A stretch of DNA of 64,000 nt, taken from the NCBI RefSeq assembly GCF_036711975.1, contig NC_091973.1:14942001-15006000 (forward strand). The letters are read 5' to 3'. The stretch is from Onthophagus taurus (Eukaryota; Arthropoda; Insecta; Coleoptera; Scarabaeidae). Of the stretch, positions 1-11,601 are shown in pieces. Within the stretch, counting starts at the first letter, position 1, and each line of letters begins with the position of its first letter. Below the pieces are notes generated by a model. The model had not been told where the DNA came from. It saw only the letters and a program-made list of their open reading frames with translations, and ran no database searches. The position numbers and the translations under genes are program-made.

Positions 1-360
1 GACCTCCTCCTCAAACCTGTCCTCCCAAAAAATTTGCCGATTCAAGAACCTCCTCGCATATTCTTAAATACCTGTACACCTTTACATAATAAAATAAAAA
101 ATATCTCGCAGGTAAGTTATGACTCACTTATTTGTATACCTACATGTCTCAAAACCGTATACCTTTGTGTATAATAATAAATTAAGAGATATATCAAAAA
201 CATTAACAGTTCATTGAGAAGCGTCGAAGGATAAACATAGTAATTGTTTTCATCTAGGTAAACAGGTTATAAAGATAAATTTTTAATAACATAACCTAAA
301 TAAAGATAGATTTTTAATAATTTCGTCAAAATAACATGACCTTCTCAAGTTAATTGACCT
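1..360. other. AT-rich stretch without genes
   Basis: I see no coding frame in these bases. The first 60 bases carry the same purine/pyrimidine-biased motif (CCGATTCAAGAACCTCCTC) that recurs at 361-520, so it may be the edge of the same repeat. The rest is simple AT-rich sequence. Confidence 0.5.
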
Positions 361-520
361 CCTCCTCTCTTCATCGAATCTCCTCCGACCCTCAAAAGAA
401 TCGCCGATTCAAGAACCTCCTCTCCTCATCGAACCTCCTCTGACCCCCAAAAAATTTGCCGATTCAAGAACCTCCTCCTAGAACGCAGGTTCGAGGAGGA
501 GGTTCTTGAATCGGCGAATC
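361..520. repeat. Repeat of GCCGATTCAAGAACCTCC with terminal hairpin
   Basis: The motif GCCGATTCAAGAACCTCC occurs in direct orientation near 41, 402 and 459, and in inverted orientation at about 493-517. The last direct copy and the inverted copy form a hairpin with a stem of about 24 bp around the short loop at 480-492. The spaced, T- and C-rich copies look like the end of an interspersed element rather than a gene. Which element is unknown. Confidence 0.6.
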
Positions 521-705
521 TATACTACTCATATCCACAGGGAACGGTTTATTTTGAGTCGATCTCTTGTATGTATGTATGTAAGCGTGGACTGTGTAAT
601 TTTTACGCTCGCACTTAGGCCCCAGTGGGCCCCTTGTGCATTCTCGCTTGGAGGCTTGAGGGGGTATGAAAAGGTATCTCGTTAAGTGACGATACCGCTT
701 ACTCG

Positions 706-1560
706 TTGTCAATGACGAGTTACCGCCGTCCCAACCCCCCCGACCCACACTTCATCTCGGCCGCAGCCTGGCAGAGCGTACGGCTAGCTCAACGACCTGG
801 CGGAGCGCACTCGAATTTAAAAGCACAATTAGTCACCTTAGCGTCGCGATTAAAATTAAAGACACGTACGTCTTCGACTCCGAAACGAGCTATCGCGAGT
901 TGTAGCATGATAAATCTCGGTCGTGCTGGATCATCTAGTAATACGTCATCGGATGAAACCGAGGTAGATGATGACGATAATTCGGGAAGGTCTAAGTTTG
1001 TCCCAATCGCGAAATGGGAGCTTACATTTTCGGGAGACGGGAAAAAATCGGTTAATGCTTTCTTAGAGCGTGTTAATGAGTTAATAATTGCACGGGGTGT
1101 AACGAAACACATACTTTTTAGGTCGGCCGTAGATTTATTTAAAGAAAAAGCCTTGATCTGGTATCGTGCGAATCGCGAAAATGTTGCTACCTGGGAAGAG
1201 TTAGTAACCGGATTAAAATCTGAATTCCAACCAGTAGATTATGAGGATAGGTTGTTTGAGGAAATAACGAATAGAACGCAGGGATAGAATAGAACCTAGT
1301 GAATCGGTTGGTATTTACGTTGCGGTTATGCGGAATTTGTTTAATCGGTTAGGTACGCGAATGCCCGATGAAAATCAACTTAAGATTATTTTGCGAAACT
1401 TAACACCTACTTACCAGAGACAGTTGTCGTTGATTGACGTTATTTCGATTGAACAGTTCTTGCAATTAGGGAAAAGATTAGAAGCAACAAAGTTAGCAGT
1501 AGAGTCATACACATCCCCGGTTCGTGCGTCTAAGGTTTTGGAGCCTGATCTGGCGGATAC
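706..1560 (+). pseudogene. gag: Gypsy copy A gag, broken
   Basis: The capsid-type gag of this family would package element RNA. The frame opens at 706 and stops at 1287, then resumes in another frame from about 1328. It shares with the intact gag of the second copy (32007-33311) the order of a Ser/Asp-rich linker, the motif SVNAFLERVNEL and the repeat-free helical capsid region. The nucleocapsid zinc knuckles present in the intact relative are missing, and the sequence passes almost directly into the protease. At least one frameshift and the lost knuckles make it non-functional. Confidence 0.75.
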
Positions 1561-1619
1561 TCAGACAAGCATAAACGAATTAAAAAGCGTGGCAGGTAAA
1601 TTCAGTATCGCGTCAAAAA

Positions 1620-3060
1620 TGTTCGGGAAACGATGGCAGGGTGAGACGATAGATCGGTGTCTTCACCAAAGCCTATCAAAGCCGATCGGAGTGTTGCTAG
1701 ATTTTGTTTTTAGTTGCGTGCGAGATGATGAAAGACCCTATTTAGCTGTAGAGATATTTGGGAAAAAAGTTGTAGGTTTATTAGATTCGGGAGCGAATCA
1801 GACTATTTTCGGTGAACGGGGGATTAAAGATGTCTCATTGAGAATTTAAATATACCGATACTCAAAGCAAATAAGAAAGTTACCATCGCAAATAACGATA
1901 GCTGTATTGTGAATGGTTTTGTAACTATTTCTATGAAATACAAGAAAAATGCATAATGTTAGAAGTTTTATTGGTGCCACTGGTTAAATATGAATTAATA
2001 CTGGGGACAGACTTTTGGTGTAAAATGGGCATTGTACCTGACATAAGACGTGGGGAATGGACATTTTCGAATGAGACTCCTGAATAACATTCTAATACAA
2101 TTCAATCGAGATCAACACTTACGGACGAAGACGAAAAGACACTAGCTGACATTTTAGACAATGTTTTTAGGGACTCAAAAAATCGACAATTAGGTCACAC
2201 AAATTTAGTTGAACACTGTATTCGGACAGACGTGTCACCTATAAAACAAAGGTACTACCCTATATAACCTGCGATGCAGAAAATCGTAGATGAGAAGAGC
2301 TTGATGAAATAATCGAACTTGGTGTCGTTGAAAAATCGCAAAGTGCTTGGTCCTCTCCCTTATTGCTCATTCCTAAAAAAGACGGTACTTATCGGTTCTG
2401 TGTGGACTACAGACAGCTCAATAAGGTAACACAATCCGACGCATATCCTTTACCACAGGTGTCATGGACTTTGGATCGTTTGAGAGATGAGAGATATTTA
2501 TCGAGTATCGATATTAAATCAGCCTACTGGCAAATTCCTATGGAAGAAAAGAGCAAACAATATACAGCCTTTACAGTTCCCAATCGCGGACTCTTTCAGT
2601 ACTTTACAGTACTTTCAGTACGTTTTACTCGTATGCCGTTTGGCTTATCTAATGCTCCTGCAACGAGGTAGAGATTCATAGACGGAGTGATAGGAAACGA
2701 CTTGGACCCTCACGTATTTGTTTACTTAGATGACGTGATTATTGTAACGGCGAGTAAGGAAAAACATTTTGAGATTTTAAATAAAGTATGTAACAGGCTG
2801 AAAGACGCAGGATTTACCTTGAACAAGGACAAATGTAATTTCTTTCGTGACAGTCCCAAGTATCTTGGCTACGTGGTGGACGGAAGCGGTTTGCATGTTG
2901 ATCCCGATAAAGTCAAAGCTATCCTGGAGATTCCGATACCGAACAAGGTAAAAGAAGTCAGACGTATGGTGGGAATGGCATCTTGGTATCGCAGATTTGT
3001 GTCAGTTTGCTACGGTAATAGCGCCTTTGACAGGATTGTTAAAGAAAACATGTAAAAATT
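1620..3060 (+). pseudogene. pol: Gypsy copy A protease and reverse transcriptase
   Basis: An aspartic protease motif (LLDSGA, about 1780-1797) precedes the reverse transcriptase. Visible polymerase motifs are the fingers segment RFCVDYRQLNKV near 2393-2430, FGLSNAPAT near 2640-2665 and the catalytic YLDD near 2723. Stops and shifts fall between about 1850 and 2360, and again near 2680. A short direct duplication (CAGTACTTTACAGTACTTT) lies near 2598. This copy retains the palm that its relative at 31183 has lost, so it could represent the ancestral full-length protein, now dead. Confidence 0.75.
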
Positions 3061-3500
3061 TTAATTGGGCCGAAGAATGTACTAGGGCTTGGAAGATAAT
3101 TAAAGAAAAACTTATTACGGTTCTAATTTTGACAAGACCAGACTTTGAGAAAGAATTTGTGGTGCAGACGGATGCTTCGGACTTTGGACTTGGCGCAGTT
3201 TTGATGCAGGTAATTGATGGGGACGAAAAAGTAATTTGCTACTTAAGTCGATGTTTGACTGCTCAAGAGCGGAAGTATAGTACAACCGAGAAAGAATGCC
3301 TCGCCGTACTATGGGCAATCGAACGACTTAGGCCATATGTTGAAGGATCTCATTTTAGAGTAATTACGGATCATTATTCGTTAGTGTGACTGAACAGATT
3401 AAAATCACCAAGTGGACGGTTAGCTAGATGGTCGATTAGATTACAGCAATACAACTTCACTATTGAACATAGAAAAGGAAAGGACCGTGTTGTACCTGAT
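3060..3500 (+). pseudogene. Gypsy copy A RNase H
   Basis: The RNase H motif TDASDFGLGAVL lies near 3170-3205, followed by TTEKECLAVLWAIE and VITDHYSLV, the usual order in Ty3/Gypsy RNase H. The frame ends at a stop at 3387-3389 where the relative continues with a Trp codon, so this is a nonsense change. It would have degraded the RNA strand during reverse transcription. Confidence 0.75.
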
Positions 3501-3503
3501 TTA

Positions 3504-4337
3504 TTGTCCAGATCCGTGCCCGTAGTTATTGCCGAAGTTGTGCCGAAAATTAAATTAGACGACCCTTGGTTAGAGAAATTGAAACAGAATATTTTAGCGA
3601 ACGAATATAAGTATCCAAAATATATTGTAAATTATTCGATTCTAACAATGGACGAAGGTTGGAGGATTGTTGTAGGAAAGAAAGATAGATCAAAGCTTCT
3701 GCATAAATATCACGACATACCTGAGACAGGGGAAATGTGGGCGTTTTTAAGACTATTTCAAAATTGACGAAACATTATTATTGGCCCAAACTAAAGATTG
3801 ATGTAATACGTTATATAAAGAATTGTAAAAGTTGTCAACAAAAGAAAGTTGAACAATCCCGCAGGGCATATGACTAGTCATTTAGGCGCAGATAAACCTT
3901 GGAGATATCTGAGTATAGATTTAATAGGACCTTTACCTAGGAGTAATAAAGGATTTTCTTATATTTTGGTAATATTTGACGTATTTAGTAAATTCCCTGT
4001 GTGTTTTCCGTTAAGAAAAGCTACCGCAGCCAACGTAGTAAAATGTTTAGAGAAAGGAGTATTTTTGACTTATGGGGTGCCTCAAACAATAGTGTCAGAT
4101 AACGGGGTTCAGTTTAGATCTAAAGAGTACGGACGATTATTAGAGAATTATCATGTTAAAGCCAAATATACCGCGTATTACCATGCTCAAGCAAACCCTA
4201 CTGAACGAATTAATCGGACATTAAAGACCGTGTTGACTGCATACGTTAGTGACAACCATAAGAACTGGGAAAAATTTACTGGTGTGAAGCTATCCATAAA
4301 TCCCAGCAATAAACTTAAAACATTAATAATTCCGTAA
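3504..4337 (+). pseudogene. Gypsy copy A integrase, truncated
   Basis: The zinc-binding N-terminus is scrambled between 3690 and 3850 by a frameshift. The catalytic core follows, with the first Asp in SIDLIGPLP (about 3915), the second in VSDNGVQF (about 4095) and Glu in NPTERINR (about 4200). The C-terminal part is lost after about 4290, where unrelated sequence begins. The core is the part deleted from the second family member at 29766-30406, so the two copies are complementary. Confidence 0.75.
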
Positions 4338-4439
4338 CCAATACGATTTGGGTAACCAAATTTCACACACAGGTCACTCTTACCCTCAAGAACAGCTAAC
4401 CATCCCCATTTGGTAAAAAAAAAATTTTTCAACCCTCAC

Positions 4440-5000
4440 CCCCGAAAAAGGGATGTTTTCGCCCTGATGGGCACCTTCGAATTAAACGAAATTCTACCAC
4501 ATAATAGAACACACTTCTAAGTATTTTTATCAATTTTCAAAACACCGTAAGCCCTAACGGTTTCCGAGAAAAAAAAATCAGTATTATAAACCGTGGATGG
4601 GACTTTAGGGGTGAATTTTGGGATGGTTTAGAGGATGCCTTTAGTAATTTAAATCAACCATCCAAACACCGTAAGGTATAACGGTTTCCGAGAAAAAAAA
4701 TTTGTTATTAGACACTATAGGTACACAGCGCGGCGCGGACTTTGGGGGTGAATTTGACCCCGTTGGGCACCTCCAAAATTGATGAAATTTTAGGATGATT
4801 TAGAGGATGCCTTTAGCGATTTAAATCGACCATCCAAACACCGTAAGGTATAATGGTTTCCGAGAAAAAAATTGGTTATTAGACGCTATAAGTATACACC
4901 GTGGCGCGGACTTTGGGGGTGAATTTGACCCCGTTGGGCACCTCCAAAATTGATGAAATTTTAGAATGATTTGGAGGGTGGACTTTTGATAGAAAAAAAA
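4440..5000. repeat. Tandem repeat, 172-bp unit, about 2.5-3 copies
   Basis: The segment starting CCAAACACCGTAAGGTATAA recurs at about 4660 and 4832, exactly 172 bp apart, with a diverged and shortened unit starting near 4538 and a still more diverged one near 4440. Each unit contains GGTTTCCGAGAAAAAAA and GGGTGAATTTGACCCCG. No coding frame spans it. It could be a satellite fragment or the internal array of a non-autonomous transposon. Confidence 0.8.
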
Positions 5001-5754
5001 CTTTTGATAGAGAAAGAAGTTTATTATATTAATGGTCTGTTTTACTTATAATTAAATTGTGTAATGGATTGAGAATATGATTATAATTACTTGCTACCGC
5101 GTTCCAGACCGTTTCCAACCCTTGTTCATTTAATTAAATACCATCCCTGTGTAGAAATTTGTATTAAATACATAAGAAAAGAAACATTTTTACGTTTTGT
5201 TACCGTTTCATCATGATTCTGTTAACAATTGCTTCAATGTCGGTACAATTGATTTGCTTTTCAGCACAAAACCGTCGAATGTAATGATTGATTTCCTATG
5301 AAGGCATGGAGAGTATTTATTTATAGCATGACATAAAAATTATAATATCTTACGTTCACAGACTCGAAGTTTTTGCAGGGAGGAATTGTGCAAATTTGTA
5401 TTCCTTTAGGATTTAAGGAGAGAAGGAAGCGGAAGAGGTGAGAATATTGGGTCTTCAGTTGGGATGGTGATGTTTTATGGAGTATATCTTTAGTTCTTAT
5501 CATTATAACGATATGACGTTCAACAATATCTCCACAAAACCAAGAGGAACATGTTTTTGGAATACACTTTGCGCGCCGCAAAATTTTAGTATTGTTTGAC
5601 CGCCTACTGCTAAGTCGAGGAAATATTTTCCGTTGCTTGTCCGTTTTGATTGTCGTCCTAAAATATATACCATTAGTAGGAATTAATTTCACATCTGTTA
5701 GAACAAATACTTACGTTGTAGTTACTTCTAGTACGTAGCATTCGGCAAAAATTA
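5001..5754. other. Non-coding stretch before BEL/Pao remnant
   Basis: I see no supported gene here. Weak minus-strand frames are short and have no recognisable motif. It may include leftover non-coding sequence of a neighbouring element, but I could not find matching repeats elsewhere in the window. Confidence 0.4.
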
Positions 5755-7125
5755 CTATCGCCCAAAAACAGTAATTTCGTCGGCATTTTCACTGGTCACT
5801 GGTTTTAACAAGAGATAACTAGAACAGCTGATCTCTGCAATAGCTGAGGTACCTTTATTAAGCTTCGTCGACGGACCATTAGGACGCAAAACACAATGAT
5901 GCGGCAAATAGTAATTGGTGGTTGTATCGGAGAAAGGAGATGTTATCAATGTCATATGCTCAGATTTGAGATAATCGAGCATGAATTCAGAATAAGCGGA
6001 CTTTAATTCGGAATTTCGAGAAAGGCGCTTTTCAAGGAGTAAATATCTTCTAAGCGCTTGATGGTAAAAATTGCCCAATCTAGACGGATCATCGCGAAAT
6101 GGTAGGGCCAACACAAAACGTCCATCTTGTGCACGTTGACAATTGTTAATAAAATGTGATTCACATACCGCCTCTTCCGGAAATAAAGAAAGTTGTGTCT
6201 CAACCTGTTCGATTTCCCAGAAACGTTGAAAACATGTCTCCAATGATGAATCAACGACAGCGCAACAAGCGGTGATTTCTGAAGAAGCAGAAGACCCTGT
6301 ATCAGTCCCCATCAACAACCAGCCAAACACCGATCCCACAGCAACAGGTTCATCAGGCCTGCCAGTCACTCGCTGATCATCCAATACATAAGGCACCAGT
6401 TCAGCACCCAAAAGCAAATCGACAGGCGCGGATCGAGAATACTGATCTTCATCAAAATGCAAATCTTTAAGATGCGCATACGAATCTATCGACAAACATC
6501 TTTGTGGTTGCTGAGCACAAATAGTCTTTGTAATAATGGCGTTCAAATCAAAAGAAGGCTCAGACATTGCGAAAGGTTTTATCTGACAATAAACTGAACC
6601 TTTGTTGCAGGTGGATGACATGCTGTTCAACCCAGAAATCCCGTGGCAAGACTTCACGCGCGGAAGCTTCAATTTATTTGCTAAATTCAGCGTTATAAAA
6701 TTTGCCATACTCCCGGAATCAATAAGGGCTCGTACTTTATGAAAAGACCCTGTGTAGTCTTTTATTTCTAAGATTGCAATTGGCAAAATTACCGTGTTGA
6801 AAATGTTATTATTCTGAAGGGCAACACCCTTCCCGGAAACGGAATTAACCGGTGAGGTTAAAGAAAGATCAGCACTGTTAATATGCATTGCGGATTTAGG
6901 AGGTGTTTTTAAATGTAAAAGTGAATGGTGACGCTGCTGACAAACTTTACAACTAGACACAGATGTGCAATTGCCCGTGGAATGAAGAGAACTTAAGCAA
7001 TTTCTGCACAAATTTTTATCTCGAGCGCAATTTAATCGCTCATTCGGGGTTTTATTCTGAAATGTTGGACAACGATATATCAGATGAGAATCGGAACATA
7101 TAGAACATTTCGCACTGTTCGCAGA
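5755..7125 (-). pseudogene. pol: BEL/Pao zinc knuckles, protease, start of RT
   Basis: Cys-rich knuckles (CRNCLSSLHSTGNC and CKVCQQRHHSLLH) come first, then the aspartic protease motif ALIDSGSMANFI near residue 90 of the 418-aa frame. A linker with the BEL signature DLLLGAELV follows. The frame enters the reverse-transcriptase N-terminus at YYLPHHCVLRPNGPSTKL, which is universal in this family, and ends almost at once at 5755. The polymerase catalytic motifs are therefore missing. Polyprotein cleavage by the protease is inferred from the family. Confidence 0.8.
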
Positions 7126-7929
7126 TTTAACCTGAGTTTCGGTGGAAAAGGTGCAGTCTTAAAATAACGAGAACAGTTTTTAGCTTTGTCTGTGGACGTT
7201 CGGAAATTTGACGATGTTAGTTGGGCAGAGTCTATAGCCCTGGCTTGACCTTCAAGAAAAGTAAGTAAGCTTTTAAATGACGGAATGTCAACTTCACTTT
7301 GTTGCACTTCAAATTTAGTTTTTATAACATCATCCAATTTTTGCAGTAACATATTAAAAAGCAAAAAATCCCAAGAATCAACAGGGAACTTAAATTTACG
7401 CAAACCCTCCAGATTTTCAGAAAAAGCATCAATCAAATTTCGAATACTTTTAGGAGACTTACCACTTATAGGTTTTAAACCTTGTAATTCATTATAATAA
7501 AGAGTTGCCAAATGACGCTTGTTTTCATATCTTTTTTTAAGTGTTTCATAAGCAATAAGATAATTGTCATCAGTGACAGGAATCCCTTTAATTAAATTAA
7601 GTGGTTCACCAACCAGAGATGTCAGCAAATATTGATATTTCGCAATATTCGAAAGCGACAAATTATCGTGAATCATCGTCCGAAATCGTGTCAGCTTGTC
7701 GACGAACAGTCTTGTGGTCATCAAACTGTTCATCGTCAATTAACCCAATAATAGCATTATGTTGCTCTTGAAATTCATCATAAATTTGATCTGCCTTTTC
7801 AGCACGTGATAAAAAAACAGCTTCCATTTCAGGACGGTCCGTAATCGCAAAACCTACACCCAAAGTTTCTAAAAGGCGATTTGATTGAATATTTCGCCTT
7901 AAAATCGCCTTGTTTAATTTGTTGGTCAT
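7080..7929 (-). pseudogene. gag: BEL/Pao gag (two frames)
   Basis: The start Met at 7929 opens a frame typical of BEL/Pao gag N-termini, with a coiled helical region (FLSRAEKADQIYDEFQEQHN). It overlaps the next frame at 7663-7739, which carries the capsid-like part (LTSLVGEPLNLIKGIPVTDDNY, then YETLKKRYENKR), the usual BEL/Pao gag signature. The overlap of the two frames by about 75 bases points to a frameshift. The gag would assemble the cytoplasmic particle of the retrotransposon. Promoter and LTR upstream were not recognised. Confidence 0.8.
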
Positions 7930-8229
7930 TGTGCTAACAAAATGAAAAAAAAATTAAACGGAAAATGAGAAATAAATCAAAAAAAAAAAATAAAATAAAA
8001 TAATTATAATAAATTGAATTTCTTTAAAGAAAAGAAAATAAAATAATTTCGAAGAAAAGCGGAAAGTGGAAGAGATACTGGCGATACTGGATCTCTTTTA
8101 AAGTAATGCGCGAAGAAGTTTGATAATGCGTAGGTGGGGGTGCGAATTACAACGAATTACATTGCGAATTAAAAGTATTTTAAATAGTTTAGCGCGGACA
8201 AAACAGGAAGAAGATCTATTTTTTCGTTC

Positions 8230-8390
8230 CTAAAGATGATTGTTCTATTGGTGGTAATATTTTAAAATTAAACGGTGAAAATTTTATAACAGTTAATTTC
8301 AAAAATAATAAATTAAAGTTATTACTTGATACAGGAGCTTCAATTAGCGGTATCTTTACGTCTTGTTTGTCGGATTCAGATTAACAAAAA
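8230..8390 (+). pseudogene. E1-family aspartic protease fragment
   Basis: A short frame carries LLLDTGASISGIF, the retropepsin active-site motif, in the same context as the protease of the element at 36768-37109 (FLIDTGASVCIIF). It is cut off on both sides and cannot encode a working enzyme. Confidence 0.6.
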
Positions 8391-8711
8391 GAAATGCATA
8401 CAAATAAAAGGAATATCGGGTTCCACTTGTAGTGGGAGATTGTATTAAGTAGGGATATTAGAATTAGATATCAGTTAGTATTAAACGGTAACAGATAGAA
8501 TATGTAATACAGTCGACGTATGCAGTTGAATAAACTATTATGTAGAACACCTTTAAATCAGTATTTTAATATAAGGACACCCAACCTTTACATGGCGATC
8601 CTGCAAACCGAACAAATGAAAAATAGAAAAAAATATAAATTAAAAAAAAAAAAATTATCCTTGAAGATATATTATAAAACACCATCAGGAAATTATAGGA
8701 ATAAAGAGAAG

Positions 8712-8890
8712 ATGGGGTATAATCAATCAAAAGAGGCTAAGGAAGAAATTATAATCAATCAATCCGCAGCAGGGAATGCAGTAACCAACAATTGGACATC
8801 ATAATAGGGTCAGTTGTTTTAGCTTTATTTTTAATATATTTTGTGATGCGTCAGGAAATTACTCGCCACGAACTTGCAAAATCCCGAAGT
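8712..8890 (+). pseudogene. Small MG..S leader ORF of the E1 family
   Basis: The first 30 codons begin MGYNQSKEAKEEIIINQS and match the small ORF upstream of the E1 gag at 38331-38579. A stop follows at about 8802, and a hydrophobic stretch (about 8808-8850, VVLALFLIYFV) continues in a shifted frame. The layout Met-Gly-x3-Ser followed by one membrane segment suggests N-myristoylation and membrane attachment; this is inference from the motif only. Confidence 0.55.
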
Positions 8891-9332
8891 GAAATGGTTT
8901 AAGTAGGTCAGGTGAAGATCCGCAGTAAAATTGATGACGAATAAATAAACCCAAATTTCAAATTGATTCATGCATAGGCAAACAAAAAAAGAAATGAATA
9001 AAATAAGTAATTAAGTAAGGTAAGAAATAAATAACAAAAATAATAATATAAATATATAATGTAATTGATGGCTACATTTGAAAAATGTTATAATAAATTT
9101 AAAGAAATAAGAACATATTTAATAAAATTAGCAAGTGGTAGACGAAAAGGGGAAATATTAGTTAAGAAAAAAAGGGGCGCAGATTTAGTGTATGTCGACT
9201 TTACTAGATTAAAGAATGAGTTAAATTAGAAGTATAGGGTAACGACTTAGGAATTATTAAGGAGTTAGGATTATTAAAGTAGATACTATTTAGTGTGAAT
9301 TAATTAGTTTAACCACTGAGGAAGAGATCAAT

Positions 9333-9770
9333 ATGTCAAATTTCGATTTGAAAGTCGCAATTAGTCTCCTTACGGTGATGAATGACACGGAAGATATGAC
9401 AAATAAATTAATAGATTCGATTTTATTTTACGAAACTATGTTTGATGATGGCGGTAAGCGGCATTTAATAAATTTTATTCTAAAAGCGCGTTTATCTCAG
9501 TCGGCAAAGATGACGTTAAATTCAGAGTATGCCACAATTACGGATTTAGTTAACGATATGCGAAAACATTTACTGACGAAAAAGTCAGATACTTCAATAC
9601 AAATGAAATTGACAACGATTAGACAAAATGAAAAATCAATTGCTGATTTTGGCCAGGAATTGGAAAGACCTTTTGTCGATTTAACAATTTCACTGGCAGA
9701 CGGCAATGATCAATCATTTACAGTGTTAAAACCAATTAACGAAAAATTAGCTATCAAACGGTTCGCTTAG
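9333..9770 (+). pseudogene. gag: E1-family gag fragment
   Basis: A 145-aa open frame aligns with residues about 65-215 of the E1 gag: DLKVAISLLTVMNDTED matches DLKVAGTLLPSMDGNED, and INFILKARLSQSAK matches INFILKTRLSENAK. The start ATG at 9333 is probably internal. The arginine/glycine-rich nucleocapsid tail of the relative is missing, so only part of the capsid domain is left. Confidence 0.75.
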
Positions 9771-9790
9771 AAATAGTAAATAGTAAATTA

Positions 9791-10187
9791 AACTTAGAAA
9801 TAGCAGGTTAAGTACAATTATTGCCTCCAGAAATTATGAATCCCTTAAGGATGCGATCCGAGGAGCACAAGATGAAGAAATGTGTGTTCATAATTGTTCA
9901 AAGTTTTTATAATTTAATTATTAGTCGGCCGTTCCGTATTTTATTAGTTTTTGTTATTCACATGTTTCTCGAGTTGTTGTTGACATTAAAAAGTGTAATA
10001 AATCGTTCCGGTCAATTTTCGTTAAAAGTATTTTCAATTGTATTAATTCGAATAGATACACACATTCGTTAAAAGCATTTCGGCTTTTATTTTCTATTCG
10101 AAGAACTACTGAAAAATTTCTACATTTTCTACAAGGACCGTAAGCCTTTTGCTTTTTTGACAGTTTTTCTAAGACCCGGGTTTTTAA
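9791..10187. other. AT-rich stretch, nothing recognised
   Basis: No supported gene. The stretch lies between the E1-family gag relic and a BEL/Pao scrap and is probably non-coding transposon debris. Confidence 0.4.
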
Positions 10188-10517
10188 GTGACTTTATACA
10201 AGCGTCTCAGATTTTTCCCGCGCCGGTCTCGGACATTCCGTCATCGTGCCCTTATTGATCAAGGATCCGAAGATTCTTTCATCACCGAGTCACTTCTACA
10301 ACAGCTTCAACTTCCGCGAAAATCAGCAAGTATCAAGACCGCGTATAGCAGATTTATGCGCGAATATCTCGATTTAAATCACATGCGTCCCGTTACAGTG
10401 CCAGTCGAATCACCCAACTTCTATCTTCCGCATCATGGGGTGATTCGCGAATCTTGTACGACTACTAAGCTTCGTGTCGTGTTCAACGGATCACAAAAAA
10501 CATCATCTGGATTATAA
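10188..10517 (+). pseudogene. BEL/Pao pol scrap with internal deletion
   Basis: The 109-aa frame joins a protease piece (ALIDQGSEDSFIT, with Gln where Ser is usual after the catalytic Asp) directly to a reverse-transcriptase N-terminus (NFYLPHHGVIRE, then KLRVVFNGSQKTSSG). About 200 residues that separate these parts in the BEL element at 5755-7125 are missing. It is a distinct copy from that element, because the sequence differs and the strand is opposite. Confidence 0.7.
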
Positions 10518-11107
10518 TAATATATGCGGAATTAGAAATCGTAGAACGATCAAACCGATTTCAAACATTTACAAATATCATGAAATAACCGTTGAACGAT
10601 TTTAAAGATGATCCGCTTATTATTAACACAATAATTCACCGAAAATCATCCCACATCATAATTAATTAAATTACTCCGTTCTTGATGGTCATCCGTTGAA
10701 AATATTGCCCATGTAGGATTGCCCCGAACATCACCCGTGTGAACCCATAAATTCCATCCATAAAAAAAACTTTTCTGTTTGTGTATCGATTTTAATGATT
10801 AATAGCTCATTGGAAAGAGAGCCTTACATAGCTTTGGCGGCGCAGATTTCGGGCGGACACCTTAAATTACGCGAAAAACAGTAAAATATATAAAAAATTC
10901 TCTAACTTTAGAGTCCCAAAAATTGAAAACTAATTAACATAATGTCAGGTATGATTACCAAATCAGAATGCGTATACCGTCTTCTACATAAAAGTGAATT
11001 TTGGTCGTCGCTAAATCATATCAGTAATTAGAAAAGTGTAACAAAGCACGAACCTGTTTCCAAACGTACGTGGCGCCAGGCGGTTCTTTGAAAAGCAAAA
11101 TAATATC

Positions 11108-11600
11108 TATAAGTATAACTTTTTTGCTAATGGTCCGATTTTAATGTGTGCTACCTTTTTGGAAAGGGCTCGTCCTATAGATCATGTCATAGTAATGGCG
11201 GCGCGAAATTCTAACAATAACAGTAATTAAACACGTAAAAACTTTATAAACAATCATATCCATAAATATAACTTTTTTATTAATTGTCGGATTTTAATGT
11301 GTGATACCATTTTGGAAAGGGCTCGTCCTCTAGATCATGTCATAGTAATGGCGGCGCGAAATTCTAACAATAACAGTAATTAAACAGGTAAAACCTTTAT
11401 AAACAATCATATCCATAAATATAACTTTTTTGTTAATTGTCGGATTTTAATGTGTGATACCATTTTGAAAAGGGCTCGTCCTGTAGATCATATCAAAGTA
11501 ATGGCGGCGCGAAATTCTAACGATAACGGTAATTAAACGAATAAAAACGTTATAAACAATCATACCCATAAATATAACTTTTTTGTTAATTGTCCGATTT
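11108..11600 (+). repeat. 153-bp 5' UTR monomers of R1-like copy A
   Basis: The start of the segment CATAAATATAACTTTTTT falls at about 11108, 11261, 11414 and 11567, an exact 153-bp period. Each monomer carries TTGGAAAGGGCTCGTCC and GGCGGCGCGAAATTC. The array runs straight into the ORF1 start near 11602. Arrays of 5' UTR monomers act as promoters in some mammalian LINEs; the same role here is inference. Confidence 0.85.
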
Positions 11601-11601
11601 T

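Larger units (their letters stand above)
540..4340 (+). mobile_element. Degenerate Ty3/Gypsy retrotransposon, copy A
   Basis: Gag, protease, reverse transcriptase, RNase H and integrase follow in Ty3/Gypsy order on the plus strand, each broken by stops or frameshifts. The protein pieces match the element at 27826-35337 residue by residue over long stretches (for example RFCVDYRQLNKV against RFCVDFRQLNKV), so the two belong to one family. Copy A keeps the catalytic reverse-transcriptase and integrase cores that the other lacks. I found no LTRs: the 1,940-bp LTR of the other copy is not visible here, and the 3' end runs into an unrelated tandem repeat near 4340. Confidence 0.85.
5755..7929 (-). 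mobile_element. BEL/Pao LTR retrotransposon, 5' portion
   Basis: Gag, zinc knuckles, aspartic protease and the first part of the reverse transcriptase occur in BEL/Pao order on the minus strand. The element stops within the reverse transcriptase near 5755, so RNase H, integrase and the 3' LTR are absent. The gag and pol frames are separated by frameshifts near 7020-7080 and 7670. A second, tiny BEL/Pao scrap of the same architecture lies at 10188-10517. Confidence 0.85.
8218..9790 (+). mobile_element. Scrambled relic of the E1 Gypsy family
   Basis: Pieces of the family seen at 25400-38909 occur here on the plus strand in an odd order: a protease scrap (8230-8390), then a primer-binding-site-like TGGCGATCCTGC at 8593-8604, a small leader ORF at 8712 and a gag remnant at 9333-9770. 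The protease precedes the leader, so two copies were joined or one was rearranged. Polymerase and integrase are absent. Confidence 0.7.
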
